Assembly: GCA_026120035.1 (NCBI GenBank)
Contig: JALRME010000001.1
Span: 496,001 to 560,000, forward strand
Origin: Coleophoma eucalyptorum
Taxonomy: Eukaryota > Ascomycota > Leotiomycetes > Helotiales > Dermateaceae
Direction of reading: 5' to 3'
DNA length: 64,000 bases
A program made the position numbers and the translations under genes. Positions 10,457 through 22,787 of this stretch are shown here, in pieces. Below the pieces are notes generated by a model. It had not been told where the DNA came from. It was given only the letters and a program-made list of their open reading frames with translations, and ran no database searches. The stretch's first letter is position 1. Each line of letters opens with the position of its first letter.

Positions 10457-12704
10457 ATGTCAATTAAGCCTTCAATCGCCGAGAAGAGCCGGAAATGCCG
10501 CGCTCTCTTTGACAAGGCTTGCACAGAATGGAAAGATGTTAAAGAGAACGTTGATAAGACTGTAACCTCCAGAGACATGCAATCTCAGCAAGAAAAATAC
10601 CATTTATGGGCGAAAAACATCTCCGCCGAACAAGCTGGTCATTTGCCATCTTCCTTAGAATATCGTATTCGAGACGATCCAACAGCTCAAGATAATGTTG
10701 ATCGTGCCTTGACATATTTATTAGATGATCTGAAATCTAGTGAGTATCTACTGAGAATGTTCGAAAACAATCTGATTACGAGGTATTTAGTTTCTGAGAT
10801 TATACGTGGCGATGCACCCAACGAAACATGGATGAAAGAACCAACATATCTAGTTGACCATACAAAAGAACCCCAAGAAAATTATTCATCAGACTTGATA
10901 GAGCTACTACAGTCAGTACGAGATAGTATCAGTGACCTCTTTAGGTTGTCAATAGCAATTAGAAAAGCGCCAGTGACTGACGAGTACGGCAAAGCTGCTC
11001 GGCGCTATCCTGACTTTAACTCTAATACAGATATTGTGTACATCCGGGACAAGTACCCGGAAGCTACTTTGCAAGAATGGCTCATAGAGAGACTTGGCAA
11101 AGCTATCACCAGACGCCGACAATTCCTGCTATATCGAAAGGAACACCAGAAGAAGCTTGAGGAAATCCACGCGTTAAAGCACGATCTGGACGGGAAAACC
11201 ATGTTCTCAGGTACAAAGGCCTCTACTCATCACCCAAATTCAGAGCAGCAATTAGTCCACTATATGGAAGATAGCTATGGTGTTGAGGCCGATATCCATA
11301 CACGGCCAGTAACAGAATACGCTAGCTCGAGTATCGGGACAGACGGGGTCACTAAAAAGCTCAGGACACCTTCATTACCACCGAATGCACAATGGGGTGA
11401 GATATTTGAGTGCCCTTATTGCCATCGGCTCCTAAAATTGGCCGATAAAAGGCAATGGAAGTATGCTTCAAAACAAAACCTTGGTTTTGATAACTCGCTG
11501 ATTGGGCCGTAGGAAGCATGTCCTAAATGACCTGAAGCCGTATGTCTGCACATATTTCGAATGTAAAATGAACATGTTTGAAAGTCAGCATGACTGGTTT
11601 GAACACGAGGTTAATTTCCATCGGAAGGTTTGGGCTTGCCGAATTTGCAATGATAAAATTCGATGGTCTAGACCGGAACTTAACGAACACCTGCGTGAGC
11701 ATCATACCGAAACAGAAAATGATGAGATCCTCGTTCCTAAAGTTATGGAATCATGGAGATTGCAGACGGTAGATGCAACTGAATGTCCCTTGTGCTGCGA
11801 TTTTGCCAGAAGACTTCAGAAAGCTAATCGCTCTCAAAAGTGTGACGTTCTGCTCAAATATTTTCAGTCCCACCTTGGTGGTCACTTTGAACAATTGGCT
11901 TTTGCTGCGTTGCCTAATGAGGATGCAGATGTCACCAATAACCAGATCTCGGAAGAAGAGGATCCTGAAGATATGTTAGAGTCTCAAATGATAGAGACGA
12001 GAGAGATTGTAGGAGAGGCTCACCCATTAACGCTGGCGAGCATGAACAATCTCATACAAGCATTGATTAGCCAAGGGAAGTATGCTGAGGCCGAGACGAC
12101 GTGTCGAGAGACGTTGGCATTGAGCGAGAAGGAGCTCGGGAAGGAGCACCTGGAGACGCTTACGAGTATGAACAATCTCGCGCAGGTGTTGAGCAAGCAG
12201 GAGAAGTACGCCGAAGCCGAGACGACGCACCGACAGACGCTGGGCTTGAGGGAGACAGTGTTAGGGGCAATGCATCCTGAGACGCTCACAAGCATGGGCA
12301 ATCTCGCACAATTATTGAGCCACCAAGGGAAGTACGACGAGGCCGAGGCTATGTACCGACAGACGCTGGGCTTGAGGGAGACAGTGTTAGGGGCAATGCA
12401 TCCTAAGACGCTCACAAGCACGGGCAATCTCGCAAAAGTATTGAGCCACCAAGGGAAGTACGACGAGGCCGAGGCTATGTACCGACAGACGCTGGCATTG
12501 AACATGAAGGTACTTGGGGAGGAGCACCCCTCGACGATCACGAGCTTGAACGGTCTCGCACAGGCATTAGGTAGACAAGGGAAGTCTGATGAGGCAGAGG
12601 CGATGTACCACCAGACGCTGGCACTGAGCACGAAAGTGCTTGGGAAAGAGCACCCAGCTACACAAAAAACTAGGGATCTCCTTGAGAAATTGAATGTCTT
12701 ATAA
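10457..12704 (+). CDS. C2H2-like zinc-finger protein with C-terminal TPR array
   Basis: Two exons (intron 11461-11512, 52 nt, GTATGC...GTAG) encode about 731 residues. Residues 1-310 are helical and resemble the N-terminal region of fungal zinc-finger/ankyrin or TPR proteins. Residues about 320-430 contain a compact set of C2H2-like fingers: FECPYCHRLL, then PYVCTYFECK, DWFEHEVNFH and WACRICNDK...EHLREHH. Two further Cys pairs occur at CPLCCDF. Residues about 510-730 are five 42-residue repeats of the kinesin-light-chain (TPR_10/TPR_12) type, with HPxTLxSMNNLAxxLxxQGKYxEAE signatures. Such TPR arrays are common as the sensing part of fungal NLRs, but no NB-ARC or NACHT domain lies between finger and repeats here. 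It is divergent from a DUF7580 gene. The ligand and role are unknown. Confidence 0.8.
12020..12690 (+). repeat. 126 bp coding tandem repeat (TPR units)
   Basis: Five in-frame 42-codon repeats. The third and fourth copies (12231-12356 and 12357-12482) differ at only 4 of 126 bases by my count, whereas the outer copies are more diverged. This suggests recent duplication or gene conversion within the array. Confidence 0.85.
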
Positions 12705-13919
12705 GTTGGACAGTCAAAGGTCTAGCAGTAACGAGATGTTCAAATTTTGCATTAAACCACCTCTCCTCCCACTTCTCTTTCACCTCCTTTAGAAATATAT
12801 ATTATAAGTTATTTCCAGAATTTTCTAGAGCTTTGTATTACCTGGAACTAGGGGTGCTTTAGTGGAGGTTGGGTGATACGCTTGGTTGCGATTACTGTGT
12901 TCTAACAAATGACTTCTCTGGAAGTAAAACGAGTTATAAATAGTTCTTTCGGTGATCGTTTATGTGTCCACGCAGCATATAGCACACTATATATTATTAT
13001 GTTTGCTCATTACATCGAGTTACTATTACATTAAAGGAAAGGCTGGCTAGATGTTACTTATGATGAAATTGCTGCTTCCTCTTTGTTACTTATACAAACA
13101 ATATTTCCAATCTAATTCCAGTTTACCTTTGTTAGCCCTATAATGATTCGAGCTAGCCGTAATACCCTTGTGTCTTATCTCATAGGCTACCATTTTGAGC
13201 AAGCAGCAGCGCGTTTCCATACTGCGGCACTTACATTTGTATTCCATTTTCTGCACATAACCAGGTTAGTATTACAAATAAAATTGGTATTTAATTATAC
13301 TCTTTTCAGAAGTTTAAGGCTTTCTTTTTTTTTTCCAAGACACTATCAAGTGTTCGCCTCTTCCGTATCGGTCAAAGCCGAAGCAGATTTTTGAAAATGT
13401 CAACCTTATGGCTCCAACAAGCTAAACATCTGTTTGCTCAATATCATTACTAGCACTGAAGGAGATTAATGGTTTGGCCCTCTACACAGAATGAAGTCTC
13501 GAGAGAGTTCATGAACTTCAAAGGGGGTTCCGTTGATATATCGGGCAGGACTTCGAAGATAGCGTTAGTATGTTCCTTGAGATTTGAAAGCCGGTGTATT
13601 GCCATGTGTCACGTGAGTATCCTGGATTCTATCTGACTAAGCATGCCGATGTAACCACACGCCCTTGCCTGCCGTATTCGTGGGTATAGGAAACTGGAAA
13701 GAAGCTTTGATCCAAAGAAAGTTATTCGCCTCGCAAGTTTGATAAACTTCTCACCAAGTTATAGGGCAAATACATATTTGCTATCCCGTCTTTACTTACT
13801 TTGCCTTTACTTGACTAGACCCGCTTGCCGGACTAACTCCGCCAAGGGCGTGAGAACACGTGCGTGCGGTAAATCAACGTTGAGACAATTAAGAGAAACT
13901 TTGATTTCGTCGAAGAAAA
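12705..13919. other. Intergenic, nothing recognised
   Basis: 1.2 kb of AT-rich sequence with short T-runs (for example 13325-13336). No coding exon with domain similarity, tRNA or repeat array was found. Confidence 0.5.
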
Positions 13920-14882
13920 ATGGCCGAACCACAAGAGTTAATAATCCTCGGGACAGGTAAGCCTCGTTGATCATGAGTATCATCGGTGTCAAATTGACCT
14001 CAATTAGGCACGAGTGGCTGCATCCCCGTTGTAGGATGCCTCACGGCTGATCCTCCAACATGCCCAACCTGCACGTCACCGCTCCCGGAAAACACTCGCT
14101 ATAACACCAGTTGCATGTTCCGCATCAATGACAAAAACCTCCTGGTTGACTGTGGCAAGACATTCTACCCTACTGCTCTGCGCTGGTTCCCACAGTATAA
14201 GCTCCGTCGTATCGATGCCTTACTGATCACCCACGCCCACGCGGACGCATATTTCGGCCTCGATGACCTCCGCAGCTGGACTATGCGCGGATTTGTGCAG
14301 GAATACATCGATGTGTATTGCACCGAGAGGACTATGGCTGAGATCGCTAGAACCTTTCCGTATCTAGTTCACAGTGGTTTGGCTACCGGAGGGGGTGATC
14401 TGCCAGAGTTCCGCTGGCATACTTTTAAGGAGACGGAAAAGTTTACTATTGATTCTTGTGATGGTGTGGAAGTTACACCGCTACCTGTAGAACATGGAAA
14501 GTTTTTTTCCACTGGCGAACCTTTCATGAATCTCGGGTATAGGGTCGGTGGCTTCTCGTATATTTCGGACTGCTCGGCCATTCCTGATAGCACAACAGCT
14601 CTTGTGAAAGGGAGTGAAGTGATTGTGATTGATGGACTCAAATGGCAGCCGCACACAAGTCATTTCGGTATACCGCAGGCCCGGGAATATTGCCGAGATT
14701 CATTCGAAGTGTCTGAAAGGCCAAAGAAGGTTTGGTTGACTGGGTTTAGTCATCAAGTGGAACATGTACATGCGACGGCTGAATGCGAGAAATGGTGCAG
14801 CGAGCATGGGAATGGATTGTGGGTTAGACCAGCTTGGGATGGATTACGAATGGGCATAGATGGACATGCGATAAAGTCATAG
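13920..14882 (+). CDS. Metallo-beta-lactamase-fold hydrolase (PhnP-like)
   Basis: Two exons (intron 13957-14007, 51 nt) encode 303 residues. The protein starts MAEPQELIILGTGTSGCIP, the usual first strand of this subgroup, followed by a CPTC pair. The metal-binding motif is present as LLITHAHADAYFGLDDL. Further conserved residues are in VEHGKF, YISDCSAIP and VWLTGFSHQVEH. Fungal relatives (such as the S. pombe C777.06c type) are uncharacterised hydrolases related to bacterial PhnP phosphodiesterases. The substrate is unknown. The length fits the family and the gene reads as intact. Confidence 0.85.
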
Positions 14883-15224
14883 ATTTCTCGAAGATTTTAG
14901 TCAATAGAAGGTAGAATATTTATAAAATAGACCGTCACTTGAATTCAAAAACATTCTCAAAAAGGTCTTCAACAACCATGATGGCCGGGCTTGATTTATG
15001 CTTTAAGAAAGTTTGTCTCATCTTGTAGATGACTCGGTGTTGAAACTAAAACGAATAAAAGATTAAAGCGCGCATTATTATGAATGGGTAGAAAGTTCCG
15101 ATACGCTATACTCGCCTTCGTTGTTCCCTAAATTGACTGATAATTTGAGGAAACTAGAGTACCATATACAAAGCTTGTGATGATGTCAATGAGATCCATT
15201 TTCTTTGTATATTTCTCACTCGTA
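14883..15224. other. Intergenic, convergent 3' ends
   Basis: 342 bp between two gene ends; no feature seen. Confidence 0.5.
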
Positions 15225-16506
15225 TTACGGCTTTCGGCCATATACAACATACATAGGAGCATATAGGTGAATGCTCTGCTCTCCATCCTTATTGATATCA
15301 TTCCTCACATCAACCAAAAGCAGTTCTATCTCTGCGGTCGTCATGCCTAACCCTTTAGTCAACACCACCATGCTCAACGCTCCAAGAGCTGAGAGAATGT
15401 TCTCCCTGCCCCAAGTACCCAGCGTCTTATTCTTCTTCCCTTTGGCCCAGGTGCCTATCGGGCAGTTGAATCTACGCTCCACAACATCAACAAATCCTAA
15501 CTCCTCTAGGTATCCCTTGTACCTAGGCACCCGATTCCAGTCTTTTCCTAGAGCTTTGGCTCCATCCATCAAGAGCTTCATCCAGCGCTTGAATGCACTT
15601 CCGTTCCAAGAATCATCAGCCCCTAGGAAAGGAAATGAGGCGTCTTGCAACTCAATATACCCGCCTGAGCGGAGCGAATCGAAAGCCGATCCAAATACTT
15701 CAAGGTGAGACCGAAAGCAAGTAACAAGCATTCGCCCATGAATATAATCAAATTTTCGCGCGAAGTCCCATGTATCTTCGGCATCAACAACATCGAAATG
15801 GCAATTTGGAGGATCATAGTCTGGCTGGATAGGAGAGAGATCTGTGCCGACTACATCAACCTCGGGGAATTGGGCAGCAAATTCTATGGCCCATATACCG
15901 GTTCCAGTTGCAAAATCAAGGACGTTGTGTAAGCCGCCATTCAGATTGTCAATTGGTGCCAAGTAAAGTGATTCAAAGCTCAAGCAGCATAGGTGATGCT
16001 GAAGGTCAAGTCTGTTCTTCTCGATCTATAAAGCCAACTCGTAAGCAGGGTAGGAGGAAGTTAATCCAATTAAGGTACCCACTAACATCGTCATTAGGAA
16101 GGTGATATTTCCCTTCCTTGAATCTATGATACGTGCGTTTATTTTCCTTTACAGCAACAACAAAAGGACTACCTTGTGATACAACAGCCGAGTGTTGAAT
16201 ATTACTTTCAACTGCGGAGTCGCCGTCACTGTTGTTTGTTTCGCTCGGATTGGTATCTACATCTAGGCCTGTCGCACCTAATGATTCAAAGTAGTCCGTC
16301 ACCTCGTTGGCGCTCTCCTGTTTATTCTCCCCTGCCATGAAAGGTTGATTAGTTGAATTCTCTGAACCCTGATCAAACGTACGACCCAAAGAGCTAGAAC
16401 CGGCCACGGGCTCCTTCCGGTTTTGTACTGCTGTGGTTGGGCCTGCTGCTGAATGTAATCCATCTTCCTTCGCATCTGGGGAGGTTAAGGTCATGTCTGA
16501 TTTCAA
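15225..16506 (-). CDS. LaeA-like SAM-dependent methyltransferase
   Basis: Two exons (intron 16026-16086, 61 nt, phase 0) give about 406 residues. Residues 1-125 are low complexity and acidic/Ser-rich. They are followed by TYHRFKEGKYHLPNDD, IEKNRLDLQHHL and the class I SAM-binding motif VLDFATGTGIWAIEFA, then VVGTDLSPIQP and an acidic motif near FDVVDAEDTW. This domain order is that of the LaeA/UMTA family, which includes secondary-metabolism regulators and cluster-encoded tailoring methyltransferases. Which role applies cannot be read from sequence. It heads a block of six same-strand genes. The start at 16506 (MKSDM) or 16494 (MTLTS) is undecided. Confidence 0.85.
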
Positions 16507-17013
16507 AGGATTCTGAATACCCGAGTACAGTAACTGGCAGTAGTGAGAGAACGAGCTTCAATCGGTCGTTCAACTCCTGTCTTGCGGATATATTACGGAT
16601 ACACTGTTCCCGTTAGGAAGGTGCTTACCGATAGTATTCTCCCTCACCTTGCACGTGCATCGGATATCCTACTACTTATGATTCTAATGGTTACCATGTT
16701 AAAGAAGGTGTAACGATTATTTATAATTGAACTACTATATTAATTACGCTTTGAGCTTAATGAATTATTACTGGGAATTTAAGAAAGCATTGATGGGTAT
16801 GTAGGCCACAACACCGCCTCAATTCTTCATATGGATATAATTAGTAAAAATTGATCGAATGAATGCGACTAAATACATGTAGCAAGCGAGTATTTGATGC
16901 TGCAATAGTATCTTCCGATATCAGTCTGATTATATTTTCATTTTTAATTGAAAATAATAAATCCTATGTCGGAAGCCCAGGCCTTGATAGTCAAACCGAA
17001 ACATAATCTATGT
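16507..17013. other. Intergenic, AT-rich
   Basis: About 500 bp between two minus-strand genes, presumably the promoter of the methyltransferase gene. No motif stands out. Confidence 0.5.
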
Positions 17014-18106
17014 TCAATCGGAGTTGGTTGTCACGCCCTTTAGTATAAGTAATCTTCCTCCCTCGACTCGCACAACCTTTCCATCCATGAATGATCCAGC
17101 TTTGCTTGCTAGCCATAGAGCAGTGCCAACTATGTCTCCTTCATCACCAGCACGACCTGCTGGTGTAATCTTCGCCAAATGGAAGTTTGACTCCGGGTCC
17201 GTTGGATCCGTCATTGCTGATGGAAATATCCCTGGTGATATCGCATTCACCCGGACTTTTCTGTGGGTCAGACAAAATTCGATTGCAGGAATAGGTATGG
17301 AGTAACTGACTGTAGAAATCTGAAAATTCCATGGCCATGATCCTGACCATATGATCAATTGAAGCCTTGGTAAGCTGATAGGCTGGAACAAATTGATGAT
17401 TATGCACGCTGGCAGGGCTGCTAAACAGTATAACACAACCTCTCCCTTCACCCTTGGCGGCTGCTTTTCCAAGTAGAGTTATAAGCCCTGCTGTTAAAAA
17501 GTAAGGTGCGAAGACATTTACGCGGAAAGCGCTTTCTAATTCAGAATAAGAAAGAGACTTGGTTGCATTCTCAAGGGATTGCAAGTCCTCGCCATGCACA
17601 TAGGGAATCTTGTTCATATAGCGAATTGCAGCACACTGTATGAGAACATCTAGTGAACTTATAGCAGCTTTAACTTGCTCGATGACGAATTGCACGCCTG
17701 CTTCAGAGTCAAGGTCACCGCATATTCTGTTGCCGGGGATGTTATTATCATAATTCAAAGACCACAACATCTAGGTAAGACTGAAACTAACGTGATGATA
17801 TTAGTGGGAGACTTTCCCAGGCTACGGGTGATGTCTTCCAATTCAGCTTTCGTCACTGCAAGGCCCTTTGCGTCGATGTCTATTAAGATTGTGTTTGCGC
17901 CATTGGCGGTGAATCCTTTTGCAAGCATTTTACCCAGTCCAGAACCTGAAATTATCAGCTCTTTCTTCAATTCGCGAATCAAGCTTATTCCACGCCTAGT
18001 AGAAGCAAGCTTCGAGTGACATATTGATTGATAACTTACTGGCGCCAGTGATGGCTACATTGCGCTCTGTGACGTCAAATAGGAGGTTAGACAGAAGATG
18101 CGACAT
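17014..18106 (-). CDS. Short-chain dehydrogenase/reductase
   Basis: NAD(P)H-dependent oxidoreductase of the classical SDR family, starting MSHLLSNLLFDVTERNVAITGAS. The Rossmann glycine motif is completed after an intron (GSGLGKMLAKGF). DVLIQCAA corresponds to the NNAG position. The catalytic Ser and YxxxK appear as ILFSSPAS and AYQLTK, then VRVNAISPG. The final exons are joined by an intron of about 48 nt near 17275-17325 (FYSQ to KVRVNAISPG). The NNAG motif is altered, which is tolerated in some members. The substrate is unknown. It lies between a LaeA-like methyltransferase and an amidohydrolase, all on one strand. Confidence 0.8.
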
Positions 18107-18877
18107 TTCGACGGTTTTATATCCAACAATACAAAGGTGAAGACTCGGTTCTTTATCTAGCAAAGTGCTCCATCTCCAAATCTTGTGACGAAGATACGAC
18201 GGAAACAAGAAGATCGCCTTTTCCCGCCTATTTGCGCGAGTAGGACTCACCTTTCCGATGCTTCAGAAACCCACCTCCACTTTTCGTACTTCCTCTAATC
18301 AGCAAAGAAGATGAACGATTTCAAACCATGTTTCATATTTCTTTAACTTCAGGTGCCGAAAGACTTGGCGCCATTGAGCCATCATCGTCGTTGGAGATTC
18401 CCCTTCTACCGCATATTCTATTTCCTAAATTGCTCTTCCTTGTTCGGGGCCTTCTTATGGTCTTGATAATTCCCGGGCGCGTATTTGCTGCATTCAAGTC
18501 TATTTTTCCTTTACCAGACAATCTGTGGCTTTTTGTTCACAGATGAACCTTACCAGCTGTATTTGCTATGCATTGGCTTTTGGAACCGAGCTCAAGCCGC
18601 ACATTAGCCTGTATTCCATACAGCTGTGGTAACTACACCATAATCTGGCATAATTAGAATATAAAAATGTTTCGTTGACAAACTACTATGCCGGTTTTCT
18701 AATTGATTAGTCTATTCCTTGAGCACGCAAAACTTACATATGTCTTATATTTTAAATCATCTTAACCACTTCATCTGTTTGTAGTCAAATTAACTTTCAT
18801 TGATTTGACTTGGTCTTTTGAGGCCAAAAGCTTTCATTCTTCTTCTGCTTAAAATTGATGATTGCCAGGGGTTTCTA
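18107..18877. other. Intergenic, nothing recognised
   Basis: Separates the SDR promoter from the 3' end of the amidohydrolase gene. Only chance short frames. Confidence 0.5.
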
Positions 18878-20270
18878 CTATATCATTCCGAGTGGCTGCC
18901 CATTCTGCTTCCAAATCTTCGCATCCTTCATGACAAAGTTAACCTTCCTCAACGCCCCTGGGAACAACATTGGATCTTCGTCAACTGCAATCAAGTCTGC
19001 TTGAAGCCCTTCTTCAAGCCAACCAAATCTTGTCCCGCACAAATCGCCACCACAGGCATCCCAACCGCCGACGGTACATGCCTCTAAAACATCAACCACC
19101 GGGATTCCAGCCTCTATCATAAGTTCTAATTCTCGCACATTATCTCCGTGTGAGAAAGTTCCAGTATCACCACCACACGCAAGCCTGACTCCAAGCTCAT
19201 GTGCTCTTTTGACCTGTTTCAATATGGTGGGAAACCTCGCCTTGTGTAACTTTTCAGCAATCGCGAGTGTCGGCACGAGAACAACATTTTTCTTCACCAT
19301 TGCACGGAACATGTCGTCTGTGGCAAAGTAAACATGTTCGATCGTGTGAACACCAGCTTCAATTGCAGCCAGTGCTCCCTCTAGCGTACAGCAATGAGCC
19401 GCCACAGGGCATCTTGCTAGAGCTGCTTCTGACACAATCATTTTCATCTCCTCGTCAGAGAACACCATGTAATCTGGGTTTGGCTCTCGAGGTGGATGTA
19501 GAACACTTGGGACGTATGGGTGCTGTTGAGCAGGTGGAGAACGCATAATTCGCCGACGATAGTCAGCAAAGAATTTGATGACATCTGCTCCGGCAGCGAT
19601 ACGACGTCGAACAGCACGTCGGATTTCGTCGGTTCCGTCCACAGCTTCTCCCCCTGCAGGAAGGCAGTGACCACCACAAGCATTCTCTGTACGTGGCTCA
19701 TAAGAGCCCGTGCTAGCGAGGACTCGAGTTGCAACGAACAGTCGAGGCCCGGGAGTGAGGCCACGGGCAATCGCATCACGGACGTTGGCATCGGCTTCTT
19801 TCATGCCTTCAGAGCCAAGATCTCTATATATATTCAATAATTATTCGAATAAGACGCTCAGAAATCTTACCTGTATGTCGTATAACCAGCCAACAAAGCC
19901 GTTCTACAGTGATTAACTGCTCGAACAACCCTCTCTGCCATACTTTGATCCCTCTTCTGCTGCAATGCTGGAGCTTCACTGCCTACTAATTAGTACAGAC
20001 AAGATCATTTTCAATTTGAAGGGTAATTTACTCGTATGAGTGTAAAAATATATGAGTATGCGCATCCACGAAACCAGGCATTAAGAATTTGCCTCTTAGG
20101 TCAACATCCCCGTCCATCACGATCTTAGATAAAGGCTCCTTTTCTTCATCACGCACGAATATTCGGACTATGAGACCAGTAGTGGAATCCACAACGATGG
20201 ACACATTTTCCACAAATTTCTTAAGTTTAGGATCGAAAGCCGAAGACGTATGAATGGTATATTCCGGCAT
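18878..20270 (-). CDS. Metal-dependent amidohydrolase (imidazolonepropionase/prolidase-like)
   Basis: Amidohydrolase-superfamily enzyme starting MPEYTIHTSSAFDPK. The first metal motif HTH is in MPGFVDAHTHIFLHSY. Exon 2 (HSY to DEAPALQQKRDQSMAERVVR...LLAGYTTYR) follows an intron of about 50 nt ending near 19983. The last exon begins near DLGSEGMKEAD. The bridging lysine is in DVIKFFADYR, further metal histidines are in AAHCCTLEGA and HTIEHVYFA, and the catalytic Asp is in ACGGDTGTFSHGDN. The C-terminal strand returns as LQADLIAVDEDP. Family members hydrolyse amides or cyclic ureides and dipeptides. The adjacent DAL5-type permease makes a nitrogen-rich small substrate plausible. An upstream in-frame ATG at 20399 is less likely. 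Confidence 0.85.
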
Positions 20271-20897
20271 AGCTGCGCTACTTATTTGCTTGAGAATTGG
20301 AAGGGTATAGAGAGCAATCAAGAATTGTTTCTTAAGTCCTATTTTAACTCCATGGGAATTGTATTGTTTTAGCAAGAAATAAGGATGGGCTCTGTACAAG
20401 GCGATGCTCGCAAGTGGGATACATGGGTTTTTCCGCGACTTGGGAAAATAAGTGCGGGAACGAGCGATAACTCAAAACATGGGCACGTGCAGTTAATTAT
20501 ATCAACAGCTGCTGGGAGGCTATTAGATTATGAAACCAAAATAACGGACTGAATAATATAATAGAAAAGAATCCTAATTTAGTGGCTTTCTCTAAATCAG
20601 AGTGAGTTTCAATATCAAGTGACTAGTTTCGACATACACGATGCTTGGTAGGGTTAGTCGATGTATTCAGAACGAAGACATCTTCGTAGTTTGGTTAAGA
20701 TCCATTCAACAGGAGACAATAATGCGCCCAATTGGTAGTTGAATATCTTGGCTATAGACTTGAGATTACTGGAATTTGCCTCAAATATCTTCCCGTATAC
20801 AATACCCGAATAGACTCACCTACCAAAATTGGCGGCTAAAGCAGCAGCTCGTCTCCGCCGCCACTCCTCTTGTCTTTGTCTGTGACTCTAATGTCGT
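20271..20897. other. Intergenic, nothing recognised
   Basis: Promoter side of the amidohydrolase gene and 3' side of the permease gene. Confidence 0.5.
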
Positions 20898-22787
20898 TTA
20901 GTATTTGTACTTGAAATATATGTTTTGAAAATCTGTCATGTCTGCCTCGGCATTCAGATAGCCCTGGCGAATGTGTTCTTCGGTGGTTGCTCCAAGTTCT
21001 GCAATAAATCGTTCGCGACGCTTGTTCTGCCACATATCTATGAAGCCATATTAGAGAGAGCCTGAAATATGACAGCCTTGTTTGCTTACAATAGGTACGC
21101 CATAAACCCATCAGAATGAATTCAACACCAAACATAATAGCGCAGACAGTCAGGCCTGGGATGTATCTAGGAGCATCTTTGGCTTGAAAAACTTGAGCGC
21201 CGACTGCATTTCCAGTACAGTATGCAACAAAAAGCACTGTGGCAGTGATGGACTTCTTTGTACGACCAGCAACATTGGATGGAAGCATTGTCCAGATTAC
21301 TGCAAAAAGTCAGAAACGAGCTTGACATCGGATACATTTAACTTACGAAGTCCTGGCAAGTCTCCCGTCACTGTCATCAGATACATTCCCCATCGTAACC
21401 ACAGGAGGCCGTCTTTGGGCAGCAGAGCAAGCGTGAGCATACCAGCAAATGCTGGAATAAGCGATACCATCATGAAAAAGACTGGGAATCATTAGTAAGG
21501 GCAGAAGTACTGACATGGACACCTACATCGCAAGTTGGGTTTCTTAAGTGTGATATACCCCACGAACAAGAACCAAACGATAGAGACAGCATGTTGAGGA
21601 ACTGTGCCTTTCAACAGAGTATCCAGTGATGAGAATCCAAAAGAACTATACACCAAATTTCCAAAAGTGGTTGTACCACCATTTGGCAGCGCATTAGCAA
21701 CAGTGACGAAGAAGAAAAAGTAGGTTTGGGGATCTTTGAAAGTTGTGATGACTTGTTCCCACCTCCATGGTCGTTTGATCTGGTCTGAACCAGTTTGGTT
21801 GTCCATCACACGAGCAAGAGCTGCCTTTTTCTCTCGCGGGGTAAGCCAGCGGACTTCATTGGGTGTTCCCAAAACGAAAAAGACCACGATGCCAAGTAAT
21901 ATAGTAAGTGTGCCAAGGAAAATCGAAACACCTTTCCAAGGAGCAAGTCCTCCAGGCTGCTTCTCAGCACGGAGGCCAATCCCGTAGTTAATCAGCCCGG
22001 TTATAATGGCCATGCCTGCGTTTGCTGTTCCCCATATGATAGATCTCATTGTGTGTTCATGAGATTTGTACCATGCTCCAGTGATAAGGAGAAAAGTTGG
22101 GGAAATCGTACATTCTGCTACTCCTTGCAGTGCTCGAAGTACCATCAGGCCGGCAAAGTTCTTCGCGAACGCAATACACAGAACAATAACACCTTTTATG
22201 AGTCAGAAAAGTTCATTTCAATTTATGTGTCACTTGCCCCAAATCAGCATGCAAATGCCTAGAACGCGGCCCAGCTTAAAGCGCTGCATGAGTGCATTTG
22301 CTGGGCCTTCACTGACAAGGTAGCTGATGTAAAAGATTGTTGTCAGCCCTGTGATCATGAAGATATAAGTTAGTGTATTGGCCATTTCAAGTTCTTTTAT
22401 ATCATACTTACACGAGTATTGCTGGCCAACTAACCCGGTATCCTTTCTGATACCAAATACAGCCTGGATGCTAATTGCCGTTTTATCGGCTTGCTGGGTT
22501 CCATAACAGAGCTGGTTAACCACAATCAGTTTCCGTAATAATGCAACACAGGCTCCAGTTTCATAAATACTCACCCACATAAGAGGAAGTAGCCAGAGAT
22601 CAATCTTCCACAGTAGTTTGCGATAGCTTGCAGTGTCATACTCGTCTCCGACTGCCAATGTCTCATCGATGGTCTCCTGGATTTCATTGTCCTTTTGGAT
22701 AGAGACGATGCTGCCTCTTGGCTCAAGCTTGATACCTGGCTCTACCTCCATCTCTCTATCGTTTCCAATGGATGATACATTTGCCAT
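20898..22787 (-). CDS. MFS permease, DAL5/allantoate (ACS) family
   Basis: Plasma-membrane anion:cation symporter-type transporter. It starts MANVSSIGNDREMEVEP with a long acidic cytoplasmic tail, then WKIDLWLLPLMWV (first helix). Other family features are YLVSEGPANALMQRF and GLMVLRALQGVAECTISPTF, a long central loop, and GTPNEVRWLTPREKKAAL. The C-terminal half has WTMLPSNVAGRTKKS, GNAVGAQVFQAKDAPRYIPG and a final exon that I read to TDFQNIYFKYKY with a TAA at 20898-20900. At least six introns. Substrates of the family are small organic anions and ureides. It directly follows the amidohydrolase gene on the same strand. Confidence 0.85.

Noticed and set aside
12020..12631. 203-residue open frame on the minus strand across the TPR repeats
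   Set aside because: It mirrors the TPR-coding repeats in antisense; repetitive sequence without stop codons explains it.
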